Source: Geoalkalibacter ferrihydriticus DSM 17813
Lineage (GTDB): Bacteria; Desulfobacterota; Desulfuromonadia; Desulfuromonadales; Geoalkalibacteraceae
Reading direction: 5' to 3'
Assembly: GCF_000820505.1 (NCBI RefSeq)
Contig: NZ_JWJD01000011.1
Span: forward strand, 1 to 64,000
Length of the DNA: 64,000 nt
The notes under the pieces are model-generated. The model was given only the letters and a program-made list of their open reading frames with translations, was not told the DNA's origin and did no database searches. This document shows, piece by piece, positions 26,599 to 36,093 of the stretch (the first letter of the stretch is position 1; each line of letters starts with the position of its first letter). The position numbers and the translations under genes were made by a program.

Positions 26599-28005
26599 GT
26601 GGAGGTGTTCCCCGAGATTGTCCATCATGGCGGAAAGGACGGCGTGACCGGGTCCTGCCATGAATTGCGGGTTGATGATGAAAACGGCCTGCTCGTCGAC
26701 TGCGGCCTGTTCCAGGGCGAGGATGCCGAACGGCTCAGCGGTTCGCAGGAGGCTTCATCTCTTGAAATCGATTTTACCCTGACGCACATCAAGGCTCTGG
26801 TGGTCACCCATGCCCATATCGACCACGTGGGCAGGATTCCCTATCTGCTGGCCGCCGGTTTTGCCGGTCCCATCTATTGCAGCGAACCGACGGCGCTGCT
26901 TCTGCCGCTGATGCTGGAAGATGCGATAAAAATCGGCTTCACCCGCGATCAACGTCTTATCGAGAAATTTGTCGCCCTGCTCGAACAACGACTGGTGGCT
27001 CTGCCTTACGGCCAATGGCGTGAGGTGCCCCTGAGCGGCTCTGCCCGCCTCGACATCAAGCTGCGGCGCGCGGGTCACATTCTGGGCTCGGCCTACGTGG
27101 AGTGCCGGGTGAAAAGTGCCTGCGGTGATGCGTCGCGGGTGCTCTTTTCCGGCGATCTCGGCGCGCCTTTTGCGCCGCTTTTACCGGCGCCGAAGTCGCC
27201 TTATGGGGCGGATGTGGTGGTGCTGGAGAGCACTTACGGCGATCGCGTGCATGCGGATCGCCGCTCCCGCCGTTCACGCCTGCAAACGCTCCTTGAACAT
27301 GCGTTGGTTGATCGCGGCGTGGTGCTGGTGCCGGCCTTCAGCATCGGCCGCACCCAGGAGCTGCTTTACGAGATAGAAGGTATCATTCATCGTCAAGGAC
27401 GGCGCGAGGCCGCGCCCGGCGTGCCCTGGGCGGATCTGGAGATCATCGTCGATTCGCCCCTGGCGAGCCGGTTCACCGAGGCCTATCGACGCCTCAAGCC
27501 CTTCTGGGACGCCGAAGCGCAGCAACGCCTGCGCGCCGGGCGCCATCCCCTGGCCTTCGAACAACTCACCACTATCGACAGCCACGCCGATCATCTGCAC
27601 ACTGTCGACTATCTGCACCGCACCCGCCGTCCCTGCGTGGTGATCGCCGGCAGCGGCATGTGCGCGGGCGGGCGCATCGTCAACTATCTTAAGGCGCTTC
27701 TCGCGGAGCCCGCCACCGATGTGCTGTTCGTCGGCTATCAGGCGGCGGGCACGCCGGGGCGGGCGATCCAGCAGTACGGCCCGCGCGGCGGTTATGTGAC
27801 GCTCGACGGCAAGCGCTACGACATTCGCGCCCAGGTGCATACTCTCTCGGGCTACAGTGCCCACGCCGATCAGCGCAATCTGCTCAATTTCATCAAACGC
27901 ATGCGCCGCCGTCCAAAGTTGGTGCATCTGGTCCATGGCGAGGCGCAAGCCAAGGCCGCGCTCAGGGGAGAGTTGGAGGCGCTGGGCGTGGCGGTGCGCG
28001 TCTGA
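26599..28005 (+). CDS. MBL-fold RNA-processing exonuclease-like protein (beta-CASP)
   Basis: About 468 residues. The metallo-beta-lactamase motif THAHIDHVG supplies the zinc ligands, with HILGSAYVE and SGDLG further on. The beta-CASP and RMMBL regions follow (VDSPLASRFTEAYR; IAGSGMCAGGRI; LSGYSAHADQRNLL). Such proteins resemble CPSF-73 and bacterial RNA-specificity nucleases. AGGAGG at 26588-26593 points to GTG 26599, with GTG 26605 an alternative. It is not obviously linked to glycan synthesis. Upstream, 26322-26598 holds no supported gene. Confidence 0.88.
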   Translation: MEVFPEIVHHGGKDGVTGSCHELRVDDENGLLVDCGLFQGEDAERLSGSQEASSLEIDFTLTHIKALVVTHAHIDHVGRIPYLLAAGFAGPIYCSEPTALLLPLMLEDAIKIGFTRDQRLIEKFVALLEQRLVALPYGQWREVPLSGSARLDIKLRRAGHILGSAYVECRVKSACGDASRVLFSGDLGAPFAPLLPAPKSPYGADVVVLESTYGDRVHADRRSRRSRLQTLLEHALVDRGVVLVPAFSIGRTQELLYEIEGIIHRQGRREAAPGVPWADLEIIVDSPLASRFTEAYRRLKPFWDAEAQQRLRAGRHPLAFEQLTTIDSHADHLHTVDYLHRTRRPCVVIAGSGMCAGGRIVNYLKALLAEPATDVLFVGYQAAGTPGRAIQQYGPRGGYVTLDGKRYDIRAQVHTLSGYSAHADQRNLLNFIKRMRRRPKLVHLVHGEAQAKAALRGELEALGVAVRV

Positions 28006-28079
28006 ATGGCGTGGTTCGCACAACCAGCAGGGGGGGCTCTTGAGGGAAAACGAAATACCTGTAACCGCTGGGTCGCTAT

Positions 28080-28376
28080 TTAGACGAGCCGATTTGGATC
28101 CTGTCTGCTGTGTAACACGCGGACAATCGTGATGTGCTTGGATTGCACCTGATAAAATACGATGTGACTTTCAATCGGAAAACTTCGGATCTCAGGGAGA
28201 AGTTCGGGGCGCTCCATGCCGATATGAGGCCGTTCAGTCAGCGACCAAAGACATTCTTTGAGATTCTCGATATACTTGGATGACTGGTTCTGCCCCCAGT
28301 TTCGCAGACTAAATAGATAAATGTCTCTGAGGTCATCTCGTGCAGCGGGTGAGATGACCAGATGATGATGGCTCAT
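28080..28376 (-). CDS. parE: ParE/RelE-type toxin
   Basis: A 98-residue toxin (ISPAARDDLRDIYLFSLRNWG…RPHIGMERPELLPEIRSFPIESHIVFYQV…IVRVLHSRQDP). The YLFSLRNWG and IVRVLHSRQD segments are typical of ParE toxins, which poison DNA gyrase. It overlaps the antitoxin gene by four bases (ATGA), so expression is coupled. All regions expected of the family are present. Confidence 0.88.
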   Translation of the reverse strand: MSHHHLVISPAARDDLRDIYLFSLRNWGQNQSSKYIENLKECLWSLTERPHIGMERPELLPEIRSFPIESHIVFYQVQSKHITIVRVLHSRQDPNRLV

Positions 28377-28642
28377 GAACGAGGCTCGCCCCGGAGATCA
28401 TCAAACAATTTATCAAGCTCTTTTCTGGATTCAATCCTGATCCCTTGCCCCTGCTTAAGTTGGTCAACGCCCATTTGGATCTGTTCGCGCAAACGAGCGA
28501 GCTTGATCTCATAGATCCACTCTTCGTGGGCATCCATAAAGCGCAAGGCTTCTCGGATGACCTCGCTGGCGTTGCTGTAGAGGCCGCTTTCAACCTTGGC
28601 TTTGACGCGGGCTACCAATTCCGGTGTCAGTGAGATGTGCAT
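28373..28642 (-). CDS. parD: ParD-type ribbon-helix-helix antitoxin
   Basis: An 89-residue antitoxin. The N-terminal ribbon-helix-helix (HISLTPELVARVKAKVESGLY, then NASEVIREALRFM) binds DNA; the charged C-terminus would bind ParE. The gene precedes parE with a four-base overlap. A perfect 23-bp palindrome lies 45-67 bases upstream of the start codon and overlaps a good promoter, which fits autoregulation. Confidence 0.9.
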   Translation of the reverse strand: MHISLTPELVARVKAKVESGLYSNASEVIREALRFMDAHEEWIYEIKLARLREQIQMGVDQLKQGQGIRIESRKELDKLFDDLRGEPRS

Positions 28643-28673
28643 AACTTTCTCCGTATCGAGGGACTTTAATCAA

Positions 28674-28710
28674 AGAATAGGGCGCTATACAAAGATTGTC
28701 AATCTTTGTA
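28674..28710 (-). promoter_or_regulatory. parDE promoter with palindromic operator
   Basis: On the minus strand TTGACA (28697-28702) and TATTCT (28674-28679) are separated by 17 bases. The -35 box sits in a perfect palindrome at 28688-28710 with half-site TACAAAGATTG centred on one base. A ParD repressor bound there would block the promoter. Confidence 0.75.
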
Positions 28711-28908
28711 GTTTTTGAGGGGCCTTGGAGTGCTTTCAGGTTTTGCGAACCCCTTTTTCAGGTTTTTCCTGATAGACAAGTCGGGAAATTTTGTTCTATG
28801 CTAATGGCTCAATTTTGTGCTGTTTTTATCGTCTACGGATGGGTTGGCCCGTGCTGCGCGGTCTGATATGGCATGGGACGCAAAACCTTGAGGGGTTTAT
28901 ACAGGTTT

Positions 28909-30885
28909 ATGAAGTCTTCTTTAGTTCTCAGCAAAAGATCCTGGATCATTTTTGGTCTTAAGACCGTCATTATTGCCTCTGCTTTTTTCCTCGCCTTTCT
29001 GCTGCGTTTCGATTTCCAGATTCCCGGGGCGCAGTGGCGCATCTTTCTCGAGATGGTGCTGCCCGTTCTGCTGATCAAGCATGCGATTTTCTGGGGTTTC
29101 GGACTGAGTCACGGCTGGTGGCGCTATGTATCGCTGGCCGATGTTTTCGATGTGTTCAAGGCCAATCTGGCGGCCTCGTTGGCGGTGGTGCTCTACGTGG
29201 TGTTCGTCCACGGGGTGGCGGGGGTGCCGCGTTCGGTGCTGATTCTTGACGGGGTCTTTTGCTTTCTTTTTTCCTGTGGTGTCCGGTTTCTCACCCGGGC
29301 CTTTCGAGAAAATTATTTCCCCCGGCTGCGCGCCAGATCTCTCAATCAGAAGCGGGTTTTGATCGTCGGTGCCGGTCAGGCCGGGCAGATGCTGGTGCGC
29401 GAAATCCGCTCCAATCCCGACATCGACAAGACCGTGGCCGGTTTTGTCGATGATGACGCGGAGAAACAGGGGCGGCGCTTTCAGGGATTCAAAGTGCTCG
29501 GTGGCCAGGAGCGCCTGGCCGAACTCTGCGCCAGGGAAAAGATCGACGAGGTCATCATCGCCATCCCCTCGGCCACGGGCAAGCAGTTGCGTAAAATCGT
29601 CGAGCGCTGCCAGGGTGCGGGCGTTGCCTTCAAAACCCTGCCGGGAGTGGGTGATCTCATCGAGGGCCGGGTGACCATTCAACAGGTGCGCCCGGTGGAT
29701 GTCGAGGATCTGCTCGGCCGTGACATGGTGCGCATCGAGGTCGATCGCATCAAAGCCTTCCTCGGCGGCAAGCGGGTGCTGGTGACGGGTGCGGCCGGCA
29801 GCATCGGCAGCGAGATTTGCCGTCAGGTGGCGCGTTTTGGGCCGGCCAAGCTGGTGCTGTTCGACAATGCCGAGTCGCCCCTGTTTTATGTGGAGAAGGA
29901 GCTCGGCGAGGCCTTTCCCGATATCCCCGTCGCCGCCATCATCGGCGATGTGCGCTACCGGGCGCGGGTTGAGGCGATTTTCGACGAATTTCAGCCGCAG
30001 GTGGTGTTTCACGCCGCCGCCTACAAGCATGTGCCCATGATGGAGCACAATCCGGCGGAGGCCGCCAACAACAACGTGCGCGGCACCAAGATCATCGCCG
30101 ATGCGGCCCATGTTTTCAAGGCCGAGAGCTTTGTCATGATTTCGACGGACAAGGCGGTTAACCCCACCAACATCATGGGCGCGACCAAGCGCGCCGCCGA
30201 ACTCTATGTGCAGGATCTCAGCAGGCGCAGCAAGACGCAGTATGTGACGGTTCGCTTTGGCAACGTGTTGGGCAGCGCGGGCAGCGTCGTGCCCATCTTC
30301 AAGTCGCAGATTGCGGCCGGGGGCCCGATTAAGGTGACCCATCCGGAAGTCACGCGCTTTTTCATGACCATTCCCGAAGCCACGCAGTTGGTTCTGCAGG
30401 CCGGCAGCATGGGCAAGGGCGGTGAAATCTTCCTGCTGGATATGGGAGAACCGGTCAAAATTCTGAATCTGGCCGAACAGCTGATCCGCCTCTCGGGGAT
30501 GCGTCCCTACGAGGATGTAGAAATTGTATTCACCGGGCTGCGCCCCGGCGAAAAACTCTACGAGGAACTCTTGCTGGCGGGTGAAGGCATCATGCCGACC
30601 GCCCATGAAAAAATCCGCGTGGCGCGCGCGGCCTTTTGCGAACCGCAGATTCTTGCGCGGCAGATCGAGGAGCTGTATCAGGCCGAACGGGCTATGGATA
30701 TGGAACGGGTGCGCGCGCTGCTGCGTACCATCGTTCCCGAATATCAGCCGCCGGAACCCGGCAACCCCGCATATGAGCAGCTTTTCGTCGAACCCGACCG
30801 GCGCCAGAATCAGGAGGGCGTGGTGATCAGGCTTGCCGACCGGCGCCACCGCAGAGGTCGGGTCGCCGGCGAGAAGGCGGGCTAG
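28909..30885 (+). CDS. UDP-GlcNAc 4,6-dehydratase (WbpM/CapD/PglF-type), membrane bound
   Basis: About 658 residues. Several N-terminal transmembrane segments are followed by a first Rossmann domain (VLIVGAGQAGQMLVREI) and a second, catalytic SDR domain (RVLVTGAAGSIGSEICRQV). The active site reads STDKAVNPTNIMGATK, with methionine in place of the usual tyrosine (S-M-K triad), as in WbpM-like enzymes. It forms UDP-4-keto-6-deoxy sugars. ATG 28909 is preferred; an ATG at 28873 is possible. A strong terminator follows the gene. Confidence 0.92.
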   Translation: MKSSLVLSKRSWIIFGLKTVIIASAFFLAFLLRFDFQIPGAQWRIFLEMVLPVLLIKHAIFWGFGLSHGWWRYVSLADVFDVFKANLAASLAVVLYVVFVHGVAGVPRSVLILDGVFCFLFSCGVRFLTRAFRENYFPRLRARSLNQKRVLIVGAGQAGQMLVREIRSNPDIDKTVAGFVDDDAEKQGRRFQGFKVLGGQERLAELCAREKIDEVIIAIPSATGKQLRKIVERCQGAGVAFKTLPGVGDLIEGRVTIQQVRPVDVEDLLGRDMVRIEVDRIKAFLGGKRVLVTGAAGSIGSEICRQVARFGPAKLVLFDNAESPLFYVEKELGEAFPDIPVAAIIGDVRYRARVEAIFDEFQPQVVFHAAAYKHVPMMEHNPAEAANNNVRGTKIIADAAHVFKAESFVMISTDKAVNPTNIMGATKRAAELYVQDLSRRSKTQYVTVRFGNVLGSAGSVVPIFKSQIAAGGPIKVTHPEVTRFFMTIPEATQLVLQAGSMGKGGEIFLLDMGEPVKILNLAEQLIRLSGMRPYEDVEIVFTGLRPGEKLYEELLLAGEGIMPTAHEKIRVARAAFCEPQILARQIEELYQAERAMDMERVRALLRTIVPEYQPPEPGNPAYEQLFVEPDRRQNQEGVVIRLADRRHRRGRVAGEKAG

Positions 30886-30935
30886 ATAGAGAAGAGACGC
30901 GCGCATTGTCCCGGCGTGGTGTGTCGCAAAAGTTG

Positions 30936-30984
30936 AAAACCGGCTTTATCTGCCTTAAGGTAGAGGCCGGTTTTGTTGTTTTAT
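30936..30984 (+). terminator. Rho-independent terminator after the dehydratase gene
   Basis: AAAACCGGC at 30936-30944 pairs with GCCGGTTTT at 30966-30974, with a smaller inner stem around CTTAAG and a T-rich tail. It separates the dehydratase from manC. Confidence 0.85.
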
Positions 30985-31008
30985 TATCCCATCGCCACGA
31001 GGTTTCCC

Positions 31009-32490
31009 ATGATTGTCCCCGTCATCCTGTCCGGCGGCGCCGGCACGCGACTGTGGCCGCTGTCGCGCGAACTCTATCCCAAGCAGCTGCTGCCCCTGGC
31101 GGGCGAACGCACCATGCTGCAGGACACCGCCCTGCGTCTGGAGGGTGTGGCGCAATTGAGCGCGCCCCTGGTGGTGTGCAACGAGGCGCACCGTTTCATG
31201 GTGGCTGAGCAAATGCGCCAGGCGCAGCGTACCCCGGCGGCGATCATCCTCGAGCCCCTGGGGCGCAATACCGCCCCGGCGGTGGCGGTGGCGGCGCTGC
31301 AGGCCATGGCGGACGGCGAAGACCCGCTGCTGCTGGTATTGCCCGCCGATCATGTGATCGAGCGTCCCGAAGCCCTGCGCGCGGCGGTGGAGATGGGCGC
31401 GCCTCTGGCGCAGGAGGGTCGTCTGATCACCTTCGGCATCGTGCCAACGGCGCCGGAGACGGGGTATGGCTACATTCGAGCGGGTCAACCGCTCGAATGT
31501 AGCCGTCAGTCGTCCGTTGTCCGTTGTCAGTTGGGGATTTCTGAAGCCACGGACAACGGGCCACGGACAACGGACGCAGCCTTTGCCGTCGCCCAATTCG
31601 TCGAAAAGCCCGACTTGGCGACGGCGCGGGCTTATCTGGCCTCGGGGGAGTATTTCTGGAACAGCGGGATGTTTCTGTTCAAGGCCTCGCGTTTTCTGGA
31701 GGAATTGGAGCGGCTGGCGCCGGAGATTCTGCGCTGGTGTCGCGCGGCGCTGGATGAGGCGGAGCGGGATCTGGATTTCATACGTCTGAACGCCGATGCC
31801 TTTGCCGCCTGTCCGGGTAATTCCATCGACTATGCGGTGATGGAGAAGACCGACGCGGCAGTGGTGATTCCTCTGGCGGCGGGATGGAACGATGTGGGCT
31901 CCTGGTCGGCGTTGTGGGAGATCGGCGCGCGTGATGCCGACGGCAACGTGCGGCGCGGCGACGTCCTGGTGAGCGACAGCCGCAACTGCTACCTGCATGC
32001 CGAGCGCCGCCTGATCGCGGCGGTGGGGCTGGAAGATATGATCGTGGTGGAAACCGCCGACGCGGTGCTGGTGGCGCGCCGCGACCGGGTTCAGGAGGTC
32101 AAGGATATCGTCGCGCAACTCAAGGCCCAGGACCGCGAAGAAGCACTGCTGCATCGGCGTGTCAACCGCCCCTGGGGCAGCTACGAAGGGCTGGTGCAGG
32201 ACGGCCGCTTTCAGGTCAAGCGCATCAGCGTCAACCCCGGCGCCAGCCTCTCGCGCCAGCTCCATCACCACCGCGCCGAGCACTGGGTGGTGGTGCGCGG
32301 CACCGCTCGCGTCACGCGCGGCGAAGAGACTTTCATCCTCGCCGAAAACGAATCGACCTTCATTCCCCTGGGTGTCGAGCACCGCCTGGAAAACCCCGGA
32401 AAGATTCCCCTGGAAATGATCGAAGTGCAAAGCGGCAGCTATCTCGGCGAAGACGATATCGTGCGCTTTGAGGATCGGTATGGCCGCTAG
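31009..32490 (+). CDS. manC: Mannose-1-phosphate guanylyltransferase / mannose-6-phosphate isomerase
   Basis: A 493-residue bifunctional enzyme for GDP-mannose. It has the nucleotidyl site [25 protein letters not shown], and a C-terminal cupin isomerase domain (RPWGSYEGL…[16 protein letters not shown]). ATG at 31009 is chosen because GAGG precedes it. Residues of about 162-190 (SVVRC…TDNGPRTTD) look foreign to the family: they are encoded by a palindromic CGTCCGTTGTCC/CGGACAACGGAC repeat inserted in frame next to a perfect 16-bp hairpin. The frame is otherwise intact. Confidence 0.93.
   Translation: MIVPVILSGGAGTRLWPLSRELYPKQLLPLAGERTMLQDTALRLEGVAQLSAPLVVCNEAHRFMVAEQMRQAQRTPAAIILEPLGRNTAPAVAVAALQAMADGEDPLLLVLPADHVIERPEALRAAVEMGAPLAQEGRLITFGIVPTAPETGYGYIRAGQPLECSRQSSVVRCQLGISEATDNGPRTTDAAFAVAQFVEKPDLATARAYLASGEYFWNSGMFLFKASRFLEELERLAPEILRWCRAALDEAERDLDFIRLNADAFAACPGNSIDYAVMEKTDAAVVIPLAAGWNDVGSWSALWEIGARDADGNVRRGDVLVSDSRNCYLHAERRLIAAVGLEDMIVVETADAVLVARRDRVQEVKDIVAQLKAQDREEALLHRRVNRPWGSYEGLVQDGRFQVKRISVNPGASLSRQLHHHRAEHWVVVRGTARVTRGEETFILAENESTFIPLGVEHRLENPGKIPLEMIEVQSGSYLGEDDIVRFEDRYGR
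31468..31576 (+). repeat. Hairpin and palindromic repeat inserted within manC
   Basis: GGCTACATTCGAGCGG (31468-31483) is followed, after a five-base loop, by its exact reverse complement (31489-31504). Next comes CGTCCGTTGTCCGTTGTC (31511-31528) and its inverted counterpart, CACGGACAACGG units up to 31576. The reading frame stays open across the insert. Confidence 0.85.
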
Positions 32491-32558
32491 CGCGGCCTCA
32501 TCGACGAGCTTGTGCCGAAGATCAATGCCTATCTCAAATCCATAGGAAGCAATAACTC

Positions 32559-33944
32559 ATGAATCAACCACGGACAACGGACAACGGACAACGGACGTCA
32601 CTTCCCTGCTTTAAAGCCTACGACATTCGCGGGCGTTTGCCTGACGAGCTCAACGAGGACGTCGTCTACCGCATCGGGCGGGCTTATGCGCAGTTTCTTC
32701 AGCCGCAAAAGGTTGTGGTGGGGCGCGACGTGCGTTTGTCCAGTGCTTCGTTGTGCGCGGCATTGGCGCGCGGGCTGACGGATGGCGGCGCCGATGTGGT
32801 GGATATCGGGTTGTGCGGGACCGAGGAGATTTACTTTGCCACCTTTCATGGCGCGATGGATGGCGGCATCATGGTGACTGCCAGCCACAACCCCATGGAT
32901 TACAACGGGATGAAGCTGGTGCGCGCCGGGGCGCGTCCCATCAGCGGCGACAGCGGCCTGCATGAGATCGCCGCGCTGGCGGCGGCGGCCGACTTTGCTC
33001 CGGCGGCGATTGTGGGGCGGGTGGTTGCACAAGATTTCAAGGCGGCTTACGTGCGCCATCTGCTGACTTATGTCGACGTCGCGCAGCTCAAACCTCTCAA
33101 GGTGGTGGTCAATGCCGGAAACGGCTGTGCCGGCCCGGTGCTTGATCTGCTTGAGCAGCAGCTGCCTTTTGAATTTATCCGCGTGCATCATGAGCCGGAC
33201 GGAAACTTCCCCAACGGCATTCCCAATCCGCTGCTGCCCGAAAACCGCGACGCCACCGCCGCTGCGGTGCGCGCCCACGGCGCCGATCTGGGCCTGGCCT
33301 GGGACGGGGATTTCGATCGCTGCTTTTTCTTTGACGAGGCGGGCGATTTTATCGAAGGTTATTACATCGTCGGGCTGCTCGCCGAAAGCATTCTGCAGAA
33401 ACATCCCGGCGCGCCCATCATCCATGATCCGCGCCTGACCTGGAACACCATCGAAATGGTGGAAGCGGCGGGCGGGGTTCCCATCCAGAGCAAAACCGGG
33501 CACGCCTTTATCAAGGAGCGCATGCGCGCCGAAGACGCAGTGTACGGCGGCGAGATGAGTGCGCATCATTATTTTCGCGACTTCGCCTATTGCGACAGCG
33601 GCATGATCCCCTGGCTGCTGGTGCTGGAAATCATGGGACAAGGCGGCAAGCCCCTGTCGGCCCTGGTGGGTGAGCGTCAGGCGCGTTTTCCGGCAAGCGG
33701 CGAAATCAATCGCAGGCTCGACAATCCACAAGCGGCAGTAGCGGCGGTGGAAACCCGCTACCTAGACGCGGCCCTGGCCCTCGACCGCACCGATGGATTG
33801 AGCATGGAATTTGCCGATTGGCGCTTCAATCTGCGCCTGTCCAACACCGAACCGGTGCTGCGTCTCAACGTGGAGAGCCGCGGTGACGCAGGGCTGATGC
33901 ACGCCAGGACCGAAGAACTGCTGGCGCTCATCGACACCGCTTGA
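32559..33944 (+). CDS. algC: Phosphomannomutase/phosphoglucomutase
   Basis: A 461-residue alpha-D-phosphohexomutase that converts mannose-6-phosphate to mannose-1-phosphate, feeding ManC. It has the phosphoserine loop [12 protein letters not shown], the metal loop [12 protein letters not shown] and the C-terminal phosphate-binding [12 protein letters not shown]. The first 14 residues ([14 protein letters not shown]) are coded by the same CGGACAACGGAC repeat found inside manC, so the repeat supplies the start region. The catalytic domain begins at CFKAYDIRG. Confidence 0.93.
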   Translation: MNQPRTTDNGQRTSLPCFKAYDIRGRLPDELNEDVVYRIGRAYAQFLQPQKVVVGRDVRLSSASLCAALARGLTDGGADVVDIGLCGTEEIYFATFHGAMDGGIMVTASHNPMDYNGMKLVRAGARPISGDSGLHEIAALAAAADFAPAAIVGRVVAQDFKAAYVRHLLTYVDVAQLKPLKVVVNAGNGCAGPVLDLLEQQLPFEFIRVHHEPDGNFPNGIPNPLLPENRDATAAAVRAHGADLGLAWDGDFDRCFFFDEAGDFIEGYYIVGLLAESILQKHPGAPIIHDPRLTWNTIEMVEAAGGVPIQSKTGHAFIKERMRAEDAVYGGEMSAHHYFRDFAYCDSGMIPWLLVLEIMGQGGKPLSALVGERQARFPASGEINRRLDNPQAAVAAVETRYLDAALALDRTDGLSMEFADWRFNLRLSNTEPVLRLNVESRGDAGLMHARTEELLALIDTA

Positions 33945-33983
33945 AAGGCAAACGACCCATCCCTGTAACAAGAGCTGGTTTGA

Positions 33984-34015
33984 CGACCACACGGATCTGC
34001 TGATGCGTGTGGTCG
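33984..34015. terminator. Perfect 10-bp hairpin after algC
   Basis: CGACCACACG at 33984-33993 pairs with CGTGTGGTCG at 34006-34015. There is no T-run, so it may be a weak terminator or another structural signal. A TATAAT at 34035-34040 follows and could be the -10 box for the protease gene, but no clear -35 box is seen. Confidence 0.5.
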
Positions 34016-34067
34016 CGCGGCGTGATTCTTGCTTTATAATGGTAAAACCATACGGCGAGGATCGCAT

Positions 34068-35978
34068 ATGTCAATTTTTCGCGTTCTTGACTCGATTCTG
34101 CCTGCCCTGTTGGCGACTCTCCTGCTGACCATCCTTCCCGTCTCGCACTCCTCGGCAGCAGAAATCGCACCCGGCCTGCGTACCGCTTTGCAACATACCT
34201 CTGCGGAGCAGAGGGTGGATATCATCCTCATCCTTGACGCGGCGCAGGAGGTGCCGGATTTCGTCCGGCAGCGCAGTGTTAAGACGCGGGCGTCCCTGGC
34301 GCGCGACCTGCGCGCACGGGCCCGTGGGAATGAGGCGCCCCTGGTTGCCTTTCTGCAGCGTCGCGGCATCACTGATCTCCAATCCCTGTGGCTCATCGAC
34401 GGCTTGGCTTTTCGCGCCACTCCCGCGCAAATTGCGGAACTGCAAACCCTGGTCGAAGTCAGAGCCTTGCATCTTGATGAGTTTGCCGAGCCGCCGCCCG
34501 TGGAGCCGAGCTTTGCGCACAATTCACCAGGCTGGAACATTGCCCGGGTGGGCGCGCCGCAACTCTGGGAGCAGGGTTTCACGGGTGCCGGGCAAGTGGT
34601 CGCCATCATCGACACGGGCGTTGATTTGAGCCATCCTCTGCTGGGTTCGCGCTGGCGCGGGGGAGCCAATAGCTGGTTCGATCCCTTTGACGGCACTGTG
34701 GAGCCGAGCGATTTTGTCGAAGGGCAAGGTCTCGCCCACGGCACGGCGGTTGCCGGGGTGGTGGCGGCTGGCGATGGTTTGGGTGTGGCTCCAGGGGCGC
34801 AATGGATCGCTGCGCGTATTTTTCATCCCGAACGTCAGACCCGCACTTCGCACATCATTGCGGCCCTGCAGTGGGCGCTTGATCCCGACGGCGACCCGAC
34901 CACCGACGATGCGCCCCAGGCGGTCAACAACTCCTGGGGTCTCACCACGCAGGATTCCTGCAACACCGTTTATCGTCCCGCCGTTCAGGCACTCAAGGCG
35001 GCAGGCATCGCCGTGGTGTTCGCGGCCGGCAACGCGGGGCCGGACGAGGCGACCAGCGAAAGCCCGGCCAACTATTCCGAAAGCTATGCCGTTGGAGCTA
35101 CCGACAGCCTCAATCGCATTGCCCCTTTCAGCGCGCGCGGTCCCTCGGCGTGCGACGGCGGCATCTATCCCGATGTGACGGCGCCGGGGGTCAGTATCGT
35201 CACCACCGACATCGGCGGCGAATTTGTTTCTGCTTCGGGAACGTCTTTCGCCGCGCCCCATGTCGCCGGGGTTATGCTGTTGCTCATGGAAGCCTTTGCC
35301 GACGCAACAGTGGCCGAGATCGAGGAAGCACTGCGGGCTTCGGCCATTGATCGGGGGCCGGCGGGACCGGATAACAGCTTTGGCCATGGGCTGATCAGTG
35401 CATCGGTCGCCTATGAGTATCTCGATTTCACGCCGGTGCCCGAACTTCTGGCGCCGGCCAATAGCGCGGTGATTGCGGGCAGCGAAGTGACTTTGGCCTG
35501 GCGGCAGCCGCCCGACAGTTTTGGAGAACCGGTGGCCAATCGGGTGATGGTGGCGTTGGACGCAGAGTTTTCTCACCCACTGGAAGTGGTGGCGGCCGCG
35601 GATGCCCTGCAGCCTGGCCTGCCGGGAGGCGGTGGTGGCGTGCTTCCGGCCATGGTGGGGCTGGCCATGGCCGGGATTGCCTGCCGGCGACGCCTGCGTC
35701 TGCTGCCGGCGGTGCTGGTGCTTGGGCTGTTACTCTCTTGCAGCGGCGGAGGCGGCGACGGCAACAGCGGAGATTTCCTTGTGGAGAGCGATAATGGCTT
35801 GATTTTTGTGGTTGATGAGGATGTCGATCCGGAAATCATCGAGGGCGAGGATCCGGAGCAGCGCACTCTGACTCTGACCGGATTGGCGGGCGGCGCTACC
35901 TACTATTGGAAAGTGACGGCGGAAAACGCCCGCGGCAGCCTGAGGGAAAGCGACGTGCGCTCTTTTGCCCTGGAGTGA
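34068..35978 (+). CDS. Exported S8-family serine protease (subtilase) with unusual C-terminus
   Basis: About 636 residues. A signal peptide (about 1-32, ending SHSSAAE) precedes a propeptide-like region and the catalytic domain with D182 (IIDTGVD), H224 (AHGTAVAGV) and S393 (SGTSFAAPHVAG). After the domain an FN3-like strand set begins, but it is interrupted by GGGGG, a hydrophobic segment, an arginine cluster (CRRRLR), a second hydrophobic segment and a lipobox-like LLLSC ending at C558. FN3-like sequence (TYYWKVTAEN) then resumes. ATG 34068 follows GAGG. Confidence 0.88.
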   Translation: MSIFRVLDSILPALLATLLLTILPVSHSSAAEIAPGLRTALQHTSAEQRVDIILILDAAQEVPDFVRQRSVKTRASLARDLRARARGNEAPLVAFLQRRGITDLQSLWLIDGLAFRATPAQIAELQTLVEVRALHLDEFAEPPPVEPSFAHNSPGWNIARVGAPQLWEQGFTGAGQVVAIIDTGVDLSHPLLGSRWRGGANSWFDPFDGTVEPSDFVEGQGLAHGTAVAGVVAAGDGLGVAPGAQWIAARIFHPERQTRTSHIIAALQWALDPDGDPTTDDAPQAVNNSWGLTTQDSCNTVYRPAVQALKAAGIAVVFAAGNAGPDEATSESPANYSESYAVGATDSLNRIAPFSARGPSACDGGIYPDVTAPGVSIVTTDIGGEFVSASGTSFAAPHVAGVMLLLMEAFADATVAEIEEALRASAIDRGPAGPDNSFGHGLISASVAYEYLDFTPVPELLAPANSAVIAGSEVTLAWRQPPDSFGEPVANRVMVALDAEFSHPLEVVAAADALQPGLPGGGGGVLPAMVGLAMAGIACRRRLRLLPAVLVLGLLLSCSGGGGDGNSGDFLVESDNGLIFVVDEDVDPEIIEGEDPEQRTLTLTGLAGGATYYWKVTAENARGSLRESDVRSFALE

Positions 35979-36093
35979 GACGCGCCTAACCCTCGGACGC
36001 AGATGAACGCGGAAAAGGCTGGATCAAGGCGGATAGCGCTGGAGCCTGGATTTGAAATCCGTGTTTATCCATGTAAGGCTTTGCCCCCTGTCT

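Noticed and set aside
28921-30906. 661-codon minus-strand frame opposite the dehydratase gene
   Set aside because: It mirrors the codons of a clear WbpM-like enzyme and results from GC-rich third positions; it has no domain of its own.
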